A stretch of 64,000 nt of DNA from Siphonodentalium dalli. Its lineage: Eukaryota > Mollusca > Scaphopoda > Gadilida > Siphonodentaliidae. This document shows positions 44,801 through 47,130 of the stretch, piece after piece (the first letter of the stretch is position 1; each line of letters starts with the position of its first letter). A model generated the notes under the pieces. That model ran no database searches and was not told the DNA's origin. It saw only the letters and a program-made list of their open reading frames with translations. Both the position numbers and the translations under genes were made by a program. The stretch covers positions 143,114,351-143,178,350 of the forward strand of contig CP136062.1 in NCBI GenBank assembly GCA_032622095.1, read 5' to 3'.

Positions 44801-46434
44801 TAACTTTATACAATTGAAAGGCACAGGACTAAATTCAGGATCACATATTAGAATGGGGAGGTATCAGTTTTTAGACAACAATGACACTTAGTTAATGTCA
44901 GGGGCATTATATATTGTTAGGTAATCCCAGTCATACACTGTTAGTACAATGTCATTTTTATATAAGACTAAATGAGTTTATATGCATAACAGTTCCCTCT
45001 ACCTTTCTGGTTATTACTAGACAGAGGAAGGTATCTTTGTCCATGCTTACTGTGCGCAGAAAAAATAAAAATAAAAATAAAACCCTCCCCCCCCCCCCTC
45101 AATTTTTTGAAAAATAAATTGCCCGAGAACCAAAAAACTTTTTTTTTTGGCCTAATTTAACCCTTTCATGATGGGAGCTGCACTGGTGCAGAATTAAAGA
45201 TCCTGTGCAAGTGCATTCTATTATATATGCGAGTCTCCCATAGGGAGCCTCGCATATATAAGAAAATGGCAAAAATGCATTGGCTTACAAGGTCAATGCA
45301 AATAATGTTAGGCCAATGTATTCTCTTATATATGTGAGGCTCCCTATGGGGAAACTCGCTTATATAAGAGAATACATTGGCACATAGTTATTGCAAAATT
45401 TCAGGAAGCTCCAGTCATGGAAGGGTTAATAAGGCTTATATAATAAATAGAATACCTACAGTATTTTGTTTGAATACCTGATGCATCTCATTCGTGGGTG
45501 GAAAGAAATATAAAATTTTCACTCTCGTTCCGATGGTACTAAATATCTGTGCCAAATTTTAAAACAATTGACCAAAAAATGTAGGAATAAAAGCTCAGAC
45601 AAAGGTATACCCCTGTATTGAAAATTTTCTAAGTAAAAAAAGGGGATAACTCCACAAAAGAAGTCAGACAGACTTCATAATCACAGGTGCAAAGGTTCCC
45701 ATGGTACTAAATACATGTACCTGTGCAATGATTCAAACAATTTACCAAAAAATGTAGGAATAAAAGCTCAAGACAAAATTGCATCCATGAACGGACGGAC
45801 AACTAGACAGACGGAAAAGCTGATACCAGTATACCCCCCACAACTCATTTCCAGGGGGGGGGGGGGGGGTTATAACGAGATATTTTGGCATTCAATAAAA
45901 AAACTGTAGGTATTCTCCAGGCATACATTATTATCAGACCTCAAAATATTGTGCTGGACATTTGCAGAATTAGGTCCCCAGTGGGTCAATTTAGTGATGC
46001 TACCCCGCACAGTGAGCTAGCGTCACTACATTGACCCTTTGCATGGCCTCATCTGCTATGGGAGACCTAGACACAGATATAAATTCCCAGATGGTAATGT
46101 GCAGCCATTCTGCACCTCGATTATGCATTGTCTTCTGTCAATTCTGGGATATAGAGAAACTAAAACAGAAAAAGAAACTTTCTAAAGAAGTATATCTAAA
46201 GAAACTAACAAAACTTGTTAATTTGATTATAAAGATACTTTCCAGAGGAGTTCAGGCCTAAGCAGAATGAGGTCTGGAGAGGCAGTGCGGGCTAGCATCA
46301 CTTAATTCAACCTCTGGAGACCTCATTCTGTAAATGTCCAGCACCATATTTTGATGCCTGATTATTATAGTACATACTGTACATATTTTTTATGGACCCA
46401 CCTTAACTGGACAAGGTTGATTGTTATCCATCAT
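2752..46434 (-). CDS. TTF2: Transcription termination factor 2-like SNF2 ATPase (partial, 20 coding exons)
   Basis: TTF2 is a SNF2-family dsDNA-dependent ATPase that strips RNA polymerase II from DNA; that role is known for the family. Exons (high to low): 46402-46434, 44183-44330, 42214-42986, 39886-40036, 37352-37633, 34456-34555, 33500-33639, 32603-32731, 31868-32021, 24194-24329, 23275-23462, 21951-22015, 21150-21238, 18387-18478, 17286-17541, 16188-16337, 10979-11043, 7442-7595, 6052-6134, 2752-2826. They sum to 3263 nt (~1087 codons); all junctions are GT-AG with matching phase. A low-complexity N-terminal half (1-460) is followed by the helicase core: ADDMGLGKT (~545), LDEAHNIKN (~695), TGTPIQNN (~730), AGGVGLNL (~1043) and [12 protein letters not shown] (~1070). 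About 45 C-terminal residues are expected off the left edge. I see no GRF zinc finger of the kind that opens the vertebrate protein. Family assignment is secure; small exon-edge errors are possible. Confidence 0.93.
2940..4540. repeat. Tandem array of ~160-bp 'aatccaagatggc' units
   Basis: About ten units with the 'atccaagatgg' block near 2959, 3126, 3278, 3442, 3598, 3760, 3917, 4072, 4231 and 4397. Each unit contains 'aatgaccccaaaatgact' and 'cccatctacatgtcaat'. Two unit types alternate in part: one preceded by 'atttagtcatgcaaagag', the other by 'ctaatggattgaattttg', so there is a higher-order ~320-bp period. Lies in the intron between TTF2 exons 19 and 20. A diverged copy is at 16855-17060. 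Small open frames on both strands are by-products. Confidence 0.9.
4631..4722. mobile_element. Internally deleted hAT-type MITE (92 bp)
   Basis: TIRs start CAAGCCTGCAAA at both ends, with flanks ataattag / acaattag as an 8-bp target duplication with one mismatch. Same family as 5419-5672. Confidence 0.7.
4740..5410. other. Intron DNA, nothing recognised
   Basis: Intron 19 of TTF2; AT-rich, no repeat or reading frame of note. Confidence 0.4.
5419..5672. mobile_element. hAT-type foldback MITE, 254 bp
   Basis: Near-complete palindrome: both arms read CAAGCCTTGAAATAGGGTGT inward, with inner inverted blocks 'aattcaccctctggg' and 'gctagcatcacc'. Flanked by an exact 8-bp direct repeat tttattat (5411-5418, 5673-5680), typical of hAT insertions. 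No coding capacity. Confidence 0.88.
5681..6051. other. Intron DNA, nothing recognised
   Basis: Between the MITE and TTF2 exon 19; no feature seen. Confidence 0.4.
6052..6134 (-). CDS. TTF2: TTF2 exon 19 (motif V)
   Basis: 83 nt, phase 0 in, 2 out. Encodes [20 protein letters not shown] and LFLLDNHW, helicase motif V. Confidence 0.95.
6331..6705. mobile_element. 375-bp TTAA-flanked repeat, copy 1
   Basis: Begins TTAAAGACATATTATG and ends CACATAACTTTAA. Copies of the same length lie at 31343-31717 and 36401-36776. No coding capacity; inside TTF2 intron 18. Confidence 0.8.
7017..7426. mobile_element. TTAA-flanked hairpin MITE, variant
   Basis: TTAA at 7017-7020 and 7423-7426. TIRs read CCCTTTACCCAACAAAACGG on one side and its near-reverse complement on the other. 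Inside are two ~69-bp hairpins (7180-7248 and 7328-7396), each with arms gccaatgcattctcttatat. TTAA sites are characteristic of piggyBac-type insertion. Ends 14 nt from the splice donor of TTF2 exon 18. Confidence 0.88.
7442..7595 (-). CDS. TTF2: TTF2 exon 18
   Basis: 154 nt, phase 2 in, 0 out. Encodes [20 protein letters not shown] and [14 protein letters not shown], motif IV and the IxGxxxPKxR segment. The donor GTAAGA at 7441 lies 14 nt from a TTAA-flanked MITE, and the longer open frame past the donor runs into that MITE. Confidence 0.95.
7803..10128. mobile_element. Long interspersed repeat ending in ACGG microsatellite
   Basis: Starts acgagaggccgatcacgatc (itself a small palindrome) and is shared with 53135-54500. 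It contains successive diverged ~150-bp 'gggccataactctgtt' or 'accaaaa-ctatacaggtga' units and ends in (ACGG)n at 10019-10072, followed by an inverted 'gtaccatacatggtatgggtac'. No transposase frame. Reverse-oriented related sequence is at 60880-61440. Class unknown. Confidence 0.7.
10129..10978. other. Intron DNA with an unassigned plus-strand frame
   Basis: TTF2 intron 17. A 126-codon plus-strand frame (10571-10951) has no recognisable domain. It spans a 45-nt stretch with GT..AG borders, too short for a convincing intron. Not called as a gene. Confidence 0.3.
10979..11043 (-). CDS. TTF2: TTF2 exon 17
   Basis: 65 nt, phase 0 in, 2 out. Encodes [20 protein letters not shown] and ends in a split Cys codon. 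It opens the second RecA lobe (I-x-x-L-L-x-x-L). The intron before it is ~5.1 kb and holds a TIR element. Confidence 0.9.
11044..11730. other. Intron DNA, MITE fragment only
   Basis: 11400-11470 resembles the end of the 43025-43432 MITE family (tatttagtatagaaagggtg). Otherwise nothing recognised. Confidence 0.4.
11731..12066. mobile_element. ~336-bp MITE with ~55-bp TIRs
   Basis: Left end atgatatttttaaaaatata followed by TTTCCTTAAAGAAAGCCTGA; the right end (to 12066) is the reverse complement. The interior (11798-11919) is nearly identical, inverted, to 16009-16130 in the right end of the neighbouring large element, so this looks like a deletion derivative of the same family. Confidence 0.75.
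13040..13560. repeat. Tandem duplication, ~240-260 bp period
   Basis: 'ctgaggtacctatgtatcac' occurs at 13063 and 13299; 'tgaga(c/t)cat(a/g)tcagaag' at 13161 and 13422. The two units also share 'gctgcgccca' and '(g/t)cggagccaga'. Each carries a TATATA tract with a short inverted surround. Confidence 0.75.
13597..13775. mobile_element. 179-bp MITE, CTCTCAGGTGCC family, copy 1
   Basis: Ends CTCTCAGGTGCC and its reverse complement GGCACCTGAGAG. It matches 41424-41597 in the reverse orientation (shared gtgatggcctaatag and tctccaaaattaat). TA precedes the left end. Confidence 0.8.
16188..16337 (-). CDS. TTF2: TTF2 exon 16
   Basis: 150 nt, phase 0 in and out. Encodes an acidic linker ([20 protein letters not shown]) ending in [11 protein letters not shown]. 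This aligns in position with the variable segment before the second RecA lobe. Called from splice sites, phase and position; sequence conservation is weak. Confidence 0.82.
16338..17285. other. TTF2 intron 15 with repeat fragment
   Basis: 16855-17060 is a diverged copy of the 2940-4540 unit (aaagagtaaaacccaagatg). The 118-codon frame there is repeat-derived. The rest is unassigned. Confidence 0.5.
17286..17541 (-). CDS. TTF2: TTF2 exon 15
   Basis: 256 nt, phase 2 in, 0 out. Encodes [15 protein letters not shown], a Ser/Thr/Gly-rich variable insert, then [20 protein letters not shown], matching the [14 protein letters not shown] segment of TTF2. Donor GTAAGT. Confidence 0.94.
17680..17990. 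repeat. Dispersed repeat, copy 1 ('gtggaaggat' hairpin)
   Basis: Shares ~280 bp with 36110-36395, including 'gacaagacaagccctg', 'gattctaggacaggtggcg' and an inverted pair gtggaaggata / tatccttc around a short loop. Class unknown. Confidence 0.7.
18387..18478 (-). CDS. TTF2: TTF2 exon 14
   Basis: 92 nt, phase 0 in, 2 out. Encodes [20 protein letters not shown] and VYDKLFSQT, matching the LP-(K)-LSxDExxVYxxLF segment of SNF2 proteins. The CR1-like LINE lies in the intron before it. Confidence 0.92.
18479..19413. other. Intron DNA, nothing recognised
   Basis: TTF2 intron 13 between exon 14 and the LINE; no feature seen. Confidence 0.4.
19414..20958 (-). mobile_element. 5'-truncated CR1-like LINE with reverse transcriptase
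   Basis: One open frame (stop at 19535) runs from about 20958: an [13 protein letters not shown] segment, [19 protein letters not shown], motif [14 protein letters not shown], motif [14 protein letters not shown], then motif C as YAVDT where YADDT is expected, so one catalytic Asp is replaced by Val. The C-terminal part ends with [12 protein letters not shown]. The 3' UTR ends in a short TATTG-type tail near 19414-19435. The uninterrupted frame suggests a recent insertion; the 5' part is missing. Same strand as TTF2, inside its intron 13. Antisense frames over it are shadows. Confidence 0.9.
21150..21238 (-). CDS. TTF2: TTF2 exon 13
   Basis: 89 nt, phase 1 in, 0 out. Encodes [20 protein letters not shown], with the LLRRTK signature that joins the two SNF2 lobes. 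Donor GTATGT. Confidence 0.93.
21349..21530. mobile_element. Foldback MITE (TA-type), copy 1
   Basis: Inverted arms read 'gtaatgccctaaataatcga', 'ccacagcagaattatgggta' and 'aggatttagtcggaaatat', meeting near 'ggaaagctctcagtgagac'. Related copies at 42021-42172, 46562-46773 and 63116-63316. TTF2 intron 12. Confidence 0.85.
21531..21950. other. Intron DNA with short unassigned frame
   Basis: A 60-codon minus-strand frame (21665-21847) is not in phase with TTF2 exons and has no domain I can name; possibly repeat-derived. Confidence 0.35.
21951..22015 (-). CDS. TTF2: TTF2 exon 12
   Basis: 65 nt, phase 2 in, 1 out. Encodes [20 protein letters not shown], matching the FLRCSPFDE segment after motif III. 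Too short to stand out on its own. Confidence 0.92.
22096..22358. mobile_element. TTAA-flanked double-hairpin MITE, copy 2
   Basis: TTAA at 22096-22099 and 22355-22358. TIRs ccttctatgactggagctt and inverted 'ctcctgtcatgaaaggg'. Two internal hairpins with 'catatatatgataattcatt'-type arms around 'cccatagggagcc'. Lies 80 bp upstream of the TTF2 exon 12 acceptor. Confidence 0.88.
22359..23274. other. Intron DNA, nothing recognised
   Basis: TTF2 intron 11; no feature seen beyond AT-rich sequence. Confidence 0.4.
23275..23462 (-). CDS. TTF2: TTF2 exon 11 (DEAH, motif III)
   Basis: 188 nt, phase 0 in, 2 out. Encodes [20 protein letters not shown] and [19 protein letters not shown], motif II (DEAH) and motif III of the SNF2 ATPase. 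Confidence 0.96.
23463..24193. other. Intron DNA, nothing recognised
   Basis: TTF2 intron 10; no repeat or frame of note. Confidence 0.4.
24194..24329 (-). CDS. TTF2: TTF2 exon 10
   Basis: 136 nt, phase 2 in, 0 out. Encodes [20 protein letters not shown] and an acidic stretch ([15 protein letters not shown]). Its acceptor and first bases are tandemly duplicated 41 bp upstream (see the repeat at 24320-24401). It follows a ~7.5-kb intron. Confidence 0.93.
24320..24401 (-). repeat. 41-bp tandem duplication spanning a splice acceptor
   Basis: 24320-24360 and 24361-24401 are identical except for one a/g change. Each copy holds, on the minus strand, the pyrimidine/TTGCAG acceptor and the first ten bases of TTF2 exon 10. 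The downstream copy (24329) keeps frame. Using the upstream one would add 41 nt and lead to a stop within about 20 codons. Confidence 0.93.
24430..25345 (+). mobile_element. Retroelement remnant with ORF1/gag-like frame, copy 1
   Basis: A basic segment ([17 protein letters not shown]) is followed, after an apparent frame change near 24790, by a Pro/Ser/Glu-rich frame ending in a lysine tract at 25175. The 3' part holds a strong hairpin (gtgccgcccttcgggcgggcac, about 25291-25312) and an A-run. Gene and hairpin layout parallels 50860-51975 (RRRRDAARRAKWKKKK). No reverse transcriptase is present, so it is non-autonomous or truncated. A His-tract seen in one frame comes from a CAC/CAT repeat. Confidence 0.6.
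25560..26700. repeat. Tandem ~140-bp repeat units with ACGG-type tail
   Basis: Diverged units share 'tatttgacccagtgacct', 'catttgaacaaatctgaa', 'accaaatatgaaccca' and 'agagttatggccctggct'. One unit ends in a gatggacggacag microsatellite and 'gtgatgactatagctccgcc'. The same family is at 28780-29340. The minus-strand frame at 26111-26320 is repeat-derived. Confidence 0.8.
26700..28290. mobile_element. Tandemly duplicated hAT-type MITE cluster
   Basis: Two ~525-bp units in direct orientation start with 'gacaaatt(c/t)aatccaatata' at 26717 and 27242. Each contains a longer relative of the hAT-type MITE (arms near 'gacatttgcagaatgagg', centre gcctcaactgctatgggag). The right half of a third lies at 28140-28290. 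A C-homopolymer marks the second unit start. Confidence 0.7.
28420..28745. repeat. 'gggccataactc' family copy
   Basis: Matches 9420-9650 in order (aaagggccataactctgtta, tggtgttgatcagatgaaaa, accaaaatccatacagatga). Fragment without its microsatellite tail. Confidence 0.75.
28780..29340. repeat. 'catttgaacaaatctga' family copy with ACGG tail
   Basis: Same family as 25560-26700; ends in a (GACGGACG)-type microsatellite at 29240-29284 and 'gtgatgactatagctccacc'. A plus-strand frame over the microsatellite is fortuitous. Confidence 0.8.
29341..30370. other. Intron DNA, nothing recognised
   Basis: Inside the ~7.5-kb TTF2 intron 9; no supported feature. Confidence 0.4.
30375..31245. mobile_element. 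hAT-type MITE interrupted by a SINE
   Basis: The left end (gatatagtgtgtccgacatt, 'gcagaatgag') and right end (attctgcaaatgtcagatgc) belong to the 26700-28290 family. A tRNA-type SINE splits the right arm at about 30788. Confidence 0.7.
30788..31190 (+). mobile_element. tRNA-derived SINE
   Basis: Starts ggggagctccgtggtccagt with an A-box-like 'tggtccagtggttagag'; a degenerate B box follows (gagtttgcagtgaatc). The body contains 'gacccttgagcaaggttcct', a block typical of conserved SINE central domains. It ends with AT-rich DNA near 31190. Intron insertion, opposite strand to TTF2. Confidence 0.72.
31225..31800. mobile_element. MITE split by 375-bp TTAA repeat
   Basis: 31225-31342 and 31718-31800 together match the uninterrupted 2461-2716 copy; the break falls between 'tttatttatctg(t)cgtctg' and 'catccctcc'. 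Confidence 0.75.
31343..31717. mobile_element. 375-bp TTAA-flanked repeat, copy 2
   Basis: TTAAAGACATATTATTGACT to CACATCACTTTAA, same length as copy 1. Nested in the MITE at 31225-31800, so its borders can be checked against an empty site. Confidence 0.85.
31868..32021 (-). CDS. TTF2: TTF2 exon 9
   Basis: 154 nt, phase 1 in, 2 out. Encodes [18 protein letters not shown] and [13 protein letters not shown], motif Ia and the conserved YHGPNR segment of TTF2. Donor GTAAGT. Confidence 0.95.
32350..32571. mobile_element. TTAA-type hairpin MITE, degraded copy 3
   Basis: Ends accctttcatggcaggagtg and gctccattcatggaagggtt, with TCAA / TTAG in place of TTAA. One complete hairpin survives at 32400-32470. 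Ends 31 nt from the TTF2 exon 8 donor. Confidence 0.8.
32603..32731 (-). CDS. TTF2: TTF2 exon 8 (Walker A)
   Basis: Encodes [20 protein letters not shown], the ATP-binding motif I. Two donors fit phase 1: GTCAGT (exon end 32603, used here) and GTGAAA (exon end 32624). They differ by 21 nt (7 residues), so both keep frame. Confidence 0.93.
32732..33499. other. Intron DNA with degenerate 'aactaaagttat' repeats
   Basis: TTF2 intron 7; 33030-33410 shows decayed ~120-bp units of the 'cataactctg..accaaatttcattcc' type. No gene. Confidence 0.45.
33500..33639 (-). CDS. TTF2: TTF2 exon 7 (Q-motif region)
   Basis: 140 nt, phase 2 in, 1 out. Encodes [20 protein letters not shown] and [13 protein letters not shown], the conserved entry to the SNF2 core. 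The reading continues directly into the Walker A exon. Confidence 0.95.
33640..34455. other. Intron DNA, nothing recognised
   Basis: TTF2 intron 6; no feature seen. Confidence 0.4.
34456..34555 (-). CDS. TTF2: TTF2 exon 6
   Basis: 100 nt, phase 1 in, 2 out. Encodes [17 protein letters not shown] and IDKIHK, matching the conserved 'LYGGRMTxDRL' segment just before the TTF2 ATPase core. A 30-bp minisatellite begins about 30 nt upstream of its acceptor. Confidence 0.93.
34585..34975. repeat. 30-bp minisatellite, ~13 units
   Basis: Unit gtgtatccatttgtgtttaa plus gtttgaatct, period exactly 30 from 34651 to 34950. Odd units carry 'atttgtg' and even units 'atctgtg' or similar, giving a 60-bp higher-order period. 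One early unit has a 6-bp insertion. Because 30 is divisible by three and the unit lacks stops, it is open in several frames on both strands; this is not a protein gene. It starts ~30 nt from the TTF2 exon 6 acceptor. Confidence 0.95.
34976..35350. mobile_element. hAT-type MITE, degraded
   Basis: 'tatggtgctggacatttgta' and 'gaatgaggtccacagagagt' match 45935-46360. The right end is decayed. Confidence 0.6.
35590..35830. repeat. 'gggccataactc' family copy
   Basis: Contains aaagggccataactctggtg, 'accaaatttcattcattcag' and a short cagacagacagacagatgg tail. Confidence 0.7.
36110..36395. repeat. Dispersed repeat, copy 2
   Basis: Matches 17680-17990, including the gtggaaggat / atccttcc inverted pair. 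Directly followed by the third 375-bp TTAA repeat. Confidence 0.7.
36401..36776. mobile_element. 375-bp TTAA-flanked repeat, copy 3
   Basis: TTAAAGACATATTATGTACT to CACATCACTTTAA, 376 bp. The open frames in it are not conserved among the three copies. Confidence 0.82.
36987..37250. mobile_element. TTAA-flanked double-hairpin MITE, copy 4
   Basis: TTAA at 36987-36990 and 37247-37250; TIRs ccctttcatcacgagagct and inverted 'gctccagtcatgaaaggg'. Internal hairpins around 'cccatagg(t)agcc'. About 100 bp from the TTF2 exon 5 donor side. Confidence 0.9.
37352..37633 (-). CDS. TTF2: TTF2 exon 5 (Gln/His/Pro-rich)
   Basis: 282 nt, phase 1 in and out. Only the phase set by exon 4 gives a full-length open frame, rich in Gln, His, Pro and Ser ([21 protein letters not shown]). 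Two other frames of the same strand are also open over much of it but do not join neighbours in phase. A linker between coiled coil and ATPase core. Confidence 0.85.
37634..39885. other. TTF2 intron 4, mostly unassigned
   Basis: A dispersed repeat at 38625-38890 (gtagaccacatgaagagtgt) recurs at 46803-47130. 39100-39290 is slightly richer in CpG and has a tgacgtta site but no convincing gene. 39030-39050 is a G-rich tract. Confidence 0.5.
39886..40036 (-). CDS. TTF2: TTF2 exon 4 (coiled coil)
   Basis: 151 nt, acceptor TGCAG, donor GTGAAA, phase 0 in, 1 out. Begins [20 protein letters not shown] and continues as a heptad-like coiled coil with Leu/Ile spaced through [28 protein letters not shown] recalls a motif of the TTF2 N-terminal half. 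Confidence 0.88.
40138..40434. mobile_element. ~297-bp MITE with GTTCTCAGGC ends, copy 1
   Basis: Begins gttctcaggcaattac and ends ggtgcctgagaac, inverted. Same terminal motif as 44484-45130. TTF2 intron 3. Confidence 0.65.
40581..40865. mobile_element. Pogo/Tigger-like transposon end
   Basis: TA then CAGTAAAACCTCCACATACC, with repeated 'ccggaacctc' and 'attccggata' words typical of pogo/Tigger terminal regions. No opposite end or transposase found nearby; a solo end. Confidence 0.6.
41424..41597. mobile_element. 174-bp MITE, CTCTCAGGTGCC family, copy 2
   Basis: Ends ctctcaggtgcctaataa and ttattaggcacccgagag. Matches 13597-13775. Confidence 0.82.
41607..41990. mobile_element. Inverted-repeat element split by a hAT-type MITE
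   Basis: Outer arms ttatagacttattagtgtat (41609 on) and inverted 'atacactaatgaatctataa' (to 41990) enclose a hairpin 'tttcggcctt..aggctgaaag'. The right arm is interrupted by the MITE at 41712-41965. Confidence 0.75.
41712..41965. mobile_element. hAT-type foldback MITE, 254 bp
   Basis: Same length and ends as 5419-5672, with an exact 8-bp duplication gcattata (41704-41711 and 41966-41973). The host arm sequence confirms the empty site. Confidence 0.92.
42021..42172. mobile_element. Foldback MITE (TA-type), copy 2, internally deleted
   Basis: 'taatgccctaaataatcgac' to 'gcattactgta', with arms cacagcagaattatggg / cccaaaattctgctgtg. Ends 41 nt from the TTF2 exon 3 donor. Confidence 0.85.
42214..42986 (-). 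CDS. TTF2: TTF2 exon 3 (largest, repeat-bearing)
   Basis: 773 nt, phase 1 in, 0 out. Encodes a Ser/Lys-rich disordered region (~residues 61-318), then [12 protein letters not shown], which looks like a SUMO-interacting motif (hydrophobic V-I-C-I followed by acids), then three tandem 19-residue repeats of the form KKVDxxxSEVQxLxILKPQ, and a predicted coiled coil ([17 protein letters not shown]). The SUMO reading is inference from pattern only. Confidence 0.9.
43025..43432. mobile_element. ~400-bp MITE ('ctatactaaata' ends)
   Basis: Left end accgttctatactaaataca, right end tttggtatagaaatggttaa, imperfect inverted repeats. Same family as 2461-2716 and 31225-31800. TTF2 intron 2. Confidence 0.7.
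43467..43729. mobile_element. TTAA-flanked double-hairpin MITE, copy 5
   Basis: TTAA at 43467-43470 and 43726-43729; TIR cccttctatgactggagctt and inverted 'cagcttccatcatgaaaagg'. Two hairpins with tctcttatatatg arms around cccatagggag and ccctattggcg. Confidence 0.9.
44183..44330 (-). CDS. TTF2: TTF2 exon 2
   Basis: Acceptor CTTCAG, donor GTAAGA, phase 0 in and 1 out, 49 codons. The peptide is polar and Lys/Glu/Gln-rich (ending near KEMKQSVSV) with no domain I recognise, as expected for the disordered N-terminal half of TTF2. Confidence 0.8.
44484..45130. mobile_element. ~650-bp element with GTTCTCAGGC ends, copy 2
   Basis: Ends gttctcaggccccgcc and 'gggc..gagaac' inverted (attgcccgagaac). 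The inverted symmetry extends outward through A/T-rich flanks (aaggccaaaacaaaaa and ttttttttggcctaa), giving ~40-bp imperfect arms. T-rich and C-rich homopolymer runs inside. Confidence 0.6.
45157..45429. mobile_element. TTAA-flanked double-hairpin MITE, copy 6
   Basis: TTAA at 45157-45160 and 45426-45429; TIR ccctttcatgatgggagctg and inverted 'agctccagtcatggaaggg'. Inserted at the end of the 44484-45130 element. Confidence 0.9.
45430..45934. repeat. Degenerate repeat with microsatellite and G-run
   Basis: Two loose units share 'ccatggtactaaatac' / 'cgatggtactaaatat' and 'accaaaaaatgtaggaataa'. A short acggacggac tract and a G homopolymer (~45856-45869) follow. Confidence 0.6.
45935..46360. 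mobile_element. 426-bp hAT-type MITE
   Basis: Ends CAGACCTCAAAATATTGTGC and inverted gcaccatattttgatgcctg, flanked by an exact 8-bp repeat attattat (45927-45934, 46361-46368). 41 nt from the donor of TTF2 coding exon 1. Confidence 0.9.
46402..46434 (-). CDS. TTF2: TTF2 coding exon 1 (start codon)
   Basis: Encodes [11 protein letters not shown], then donor GTGGGT, phase 0. An in-frame TGA lies 15 nt upstream of the first ATG, which supports this start. The second ATG, directly adjacent, has the better context (A at -3, G at +4). A possible acceptor (TTACAG) ends the exon at about 46480, so a 5' UTR exon further upstream is likely. An alternative is that a missed coding exon splices in at the TATCAG directly before the start. 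Confidence 0.65.
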
Positions 46435-46561
46435 GGAAGCTGATATTCAGGTTGATGTATTTTTGTTCTGGTACATGTATCTGTAATAGGAATAGCTGTG
46501 AGTAATTTTTATAAGACCAAGAAAGAATGGATGATTTTTTTCCATTTTAGAGGCATCGATA

Positions 46562-46773
46562 CAGTAATGCCCTAAATAATCAACTCCTTAACCACAGCAG
46601 AATTATGGGTAATTTTTCAGGATTTAGTCGGAATTATGGCTTGTTGCCATTCATCGGAAAGCTCTCAGTGAGAGCTTTCCGATGAATGGCAACAAGCCAC
46701 ATTTCCGACTAAATCCTGAAAATATCCCATAATTCTGCTGTGGTTAAGGAGTTGATTATTTAGGGCATTTCTG
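46562..46773. mobile_element. Foldback MITE (TA-type), copy 3, near-perfect palindrome
   Basis: 212 bp, TA at both sides. Arms read CAGTAATGCCCTAAATAATC inward and meet at 'ggaaagctctcagtgagagc'. The least diverged copy in the window. About 80 bp upstream of the putative 5' exon edge of TTF2. Confidence 0.93.
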
Positions 46774-46802
46774 TATAAAGTAGTGTTTTGAACTGATATT
46801 CC

Positions 46803-47130
46803 AGTAAATAGTAGACCACATGAAGAATGTAACATTCAACCAGGTCAGGAAATAAAGCATCTGGTCACGGTCTTTGGCCAGTTGAAAAGCCTGAATGACT
46901 GATGAATTTGCTTGTCCTTGTCATTATAACTGTTCTTAATTCATGCATAATCCATTGATGAAAATTCTTTGTTTTTGAGTTTGTTCAATTCAGATAATAA
47001 AGTTTGTACTTGTACGTGTATGTTTTAAAGCTATTTATTTACAATGTCGATAACATGCATATTTACATGTATTTATACGTGTCGCTTGTGTATCTAATAA
47101 TGAAAGCAAACAACATTCAACACATGCTTT
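46803..47130. repeat. Dispersed repeat, copy 2
   Basis: Matches 38625-38890 (gtagaccacatgaag, 'aagcaaacaacatt', 'cacatgcttta'). Confidence 0.65.
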
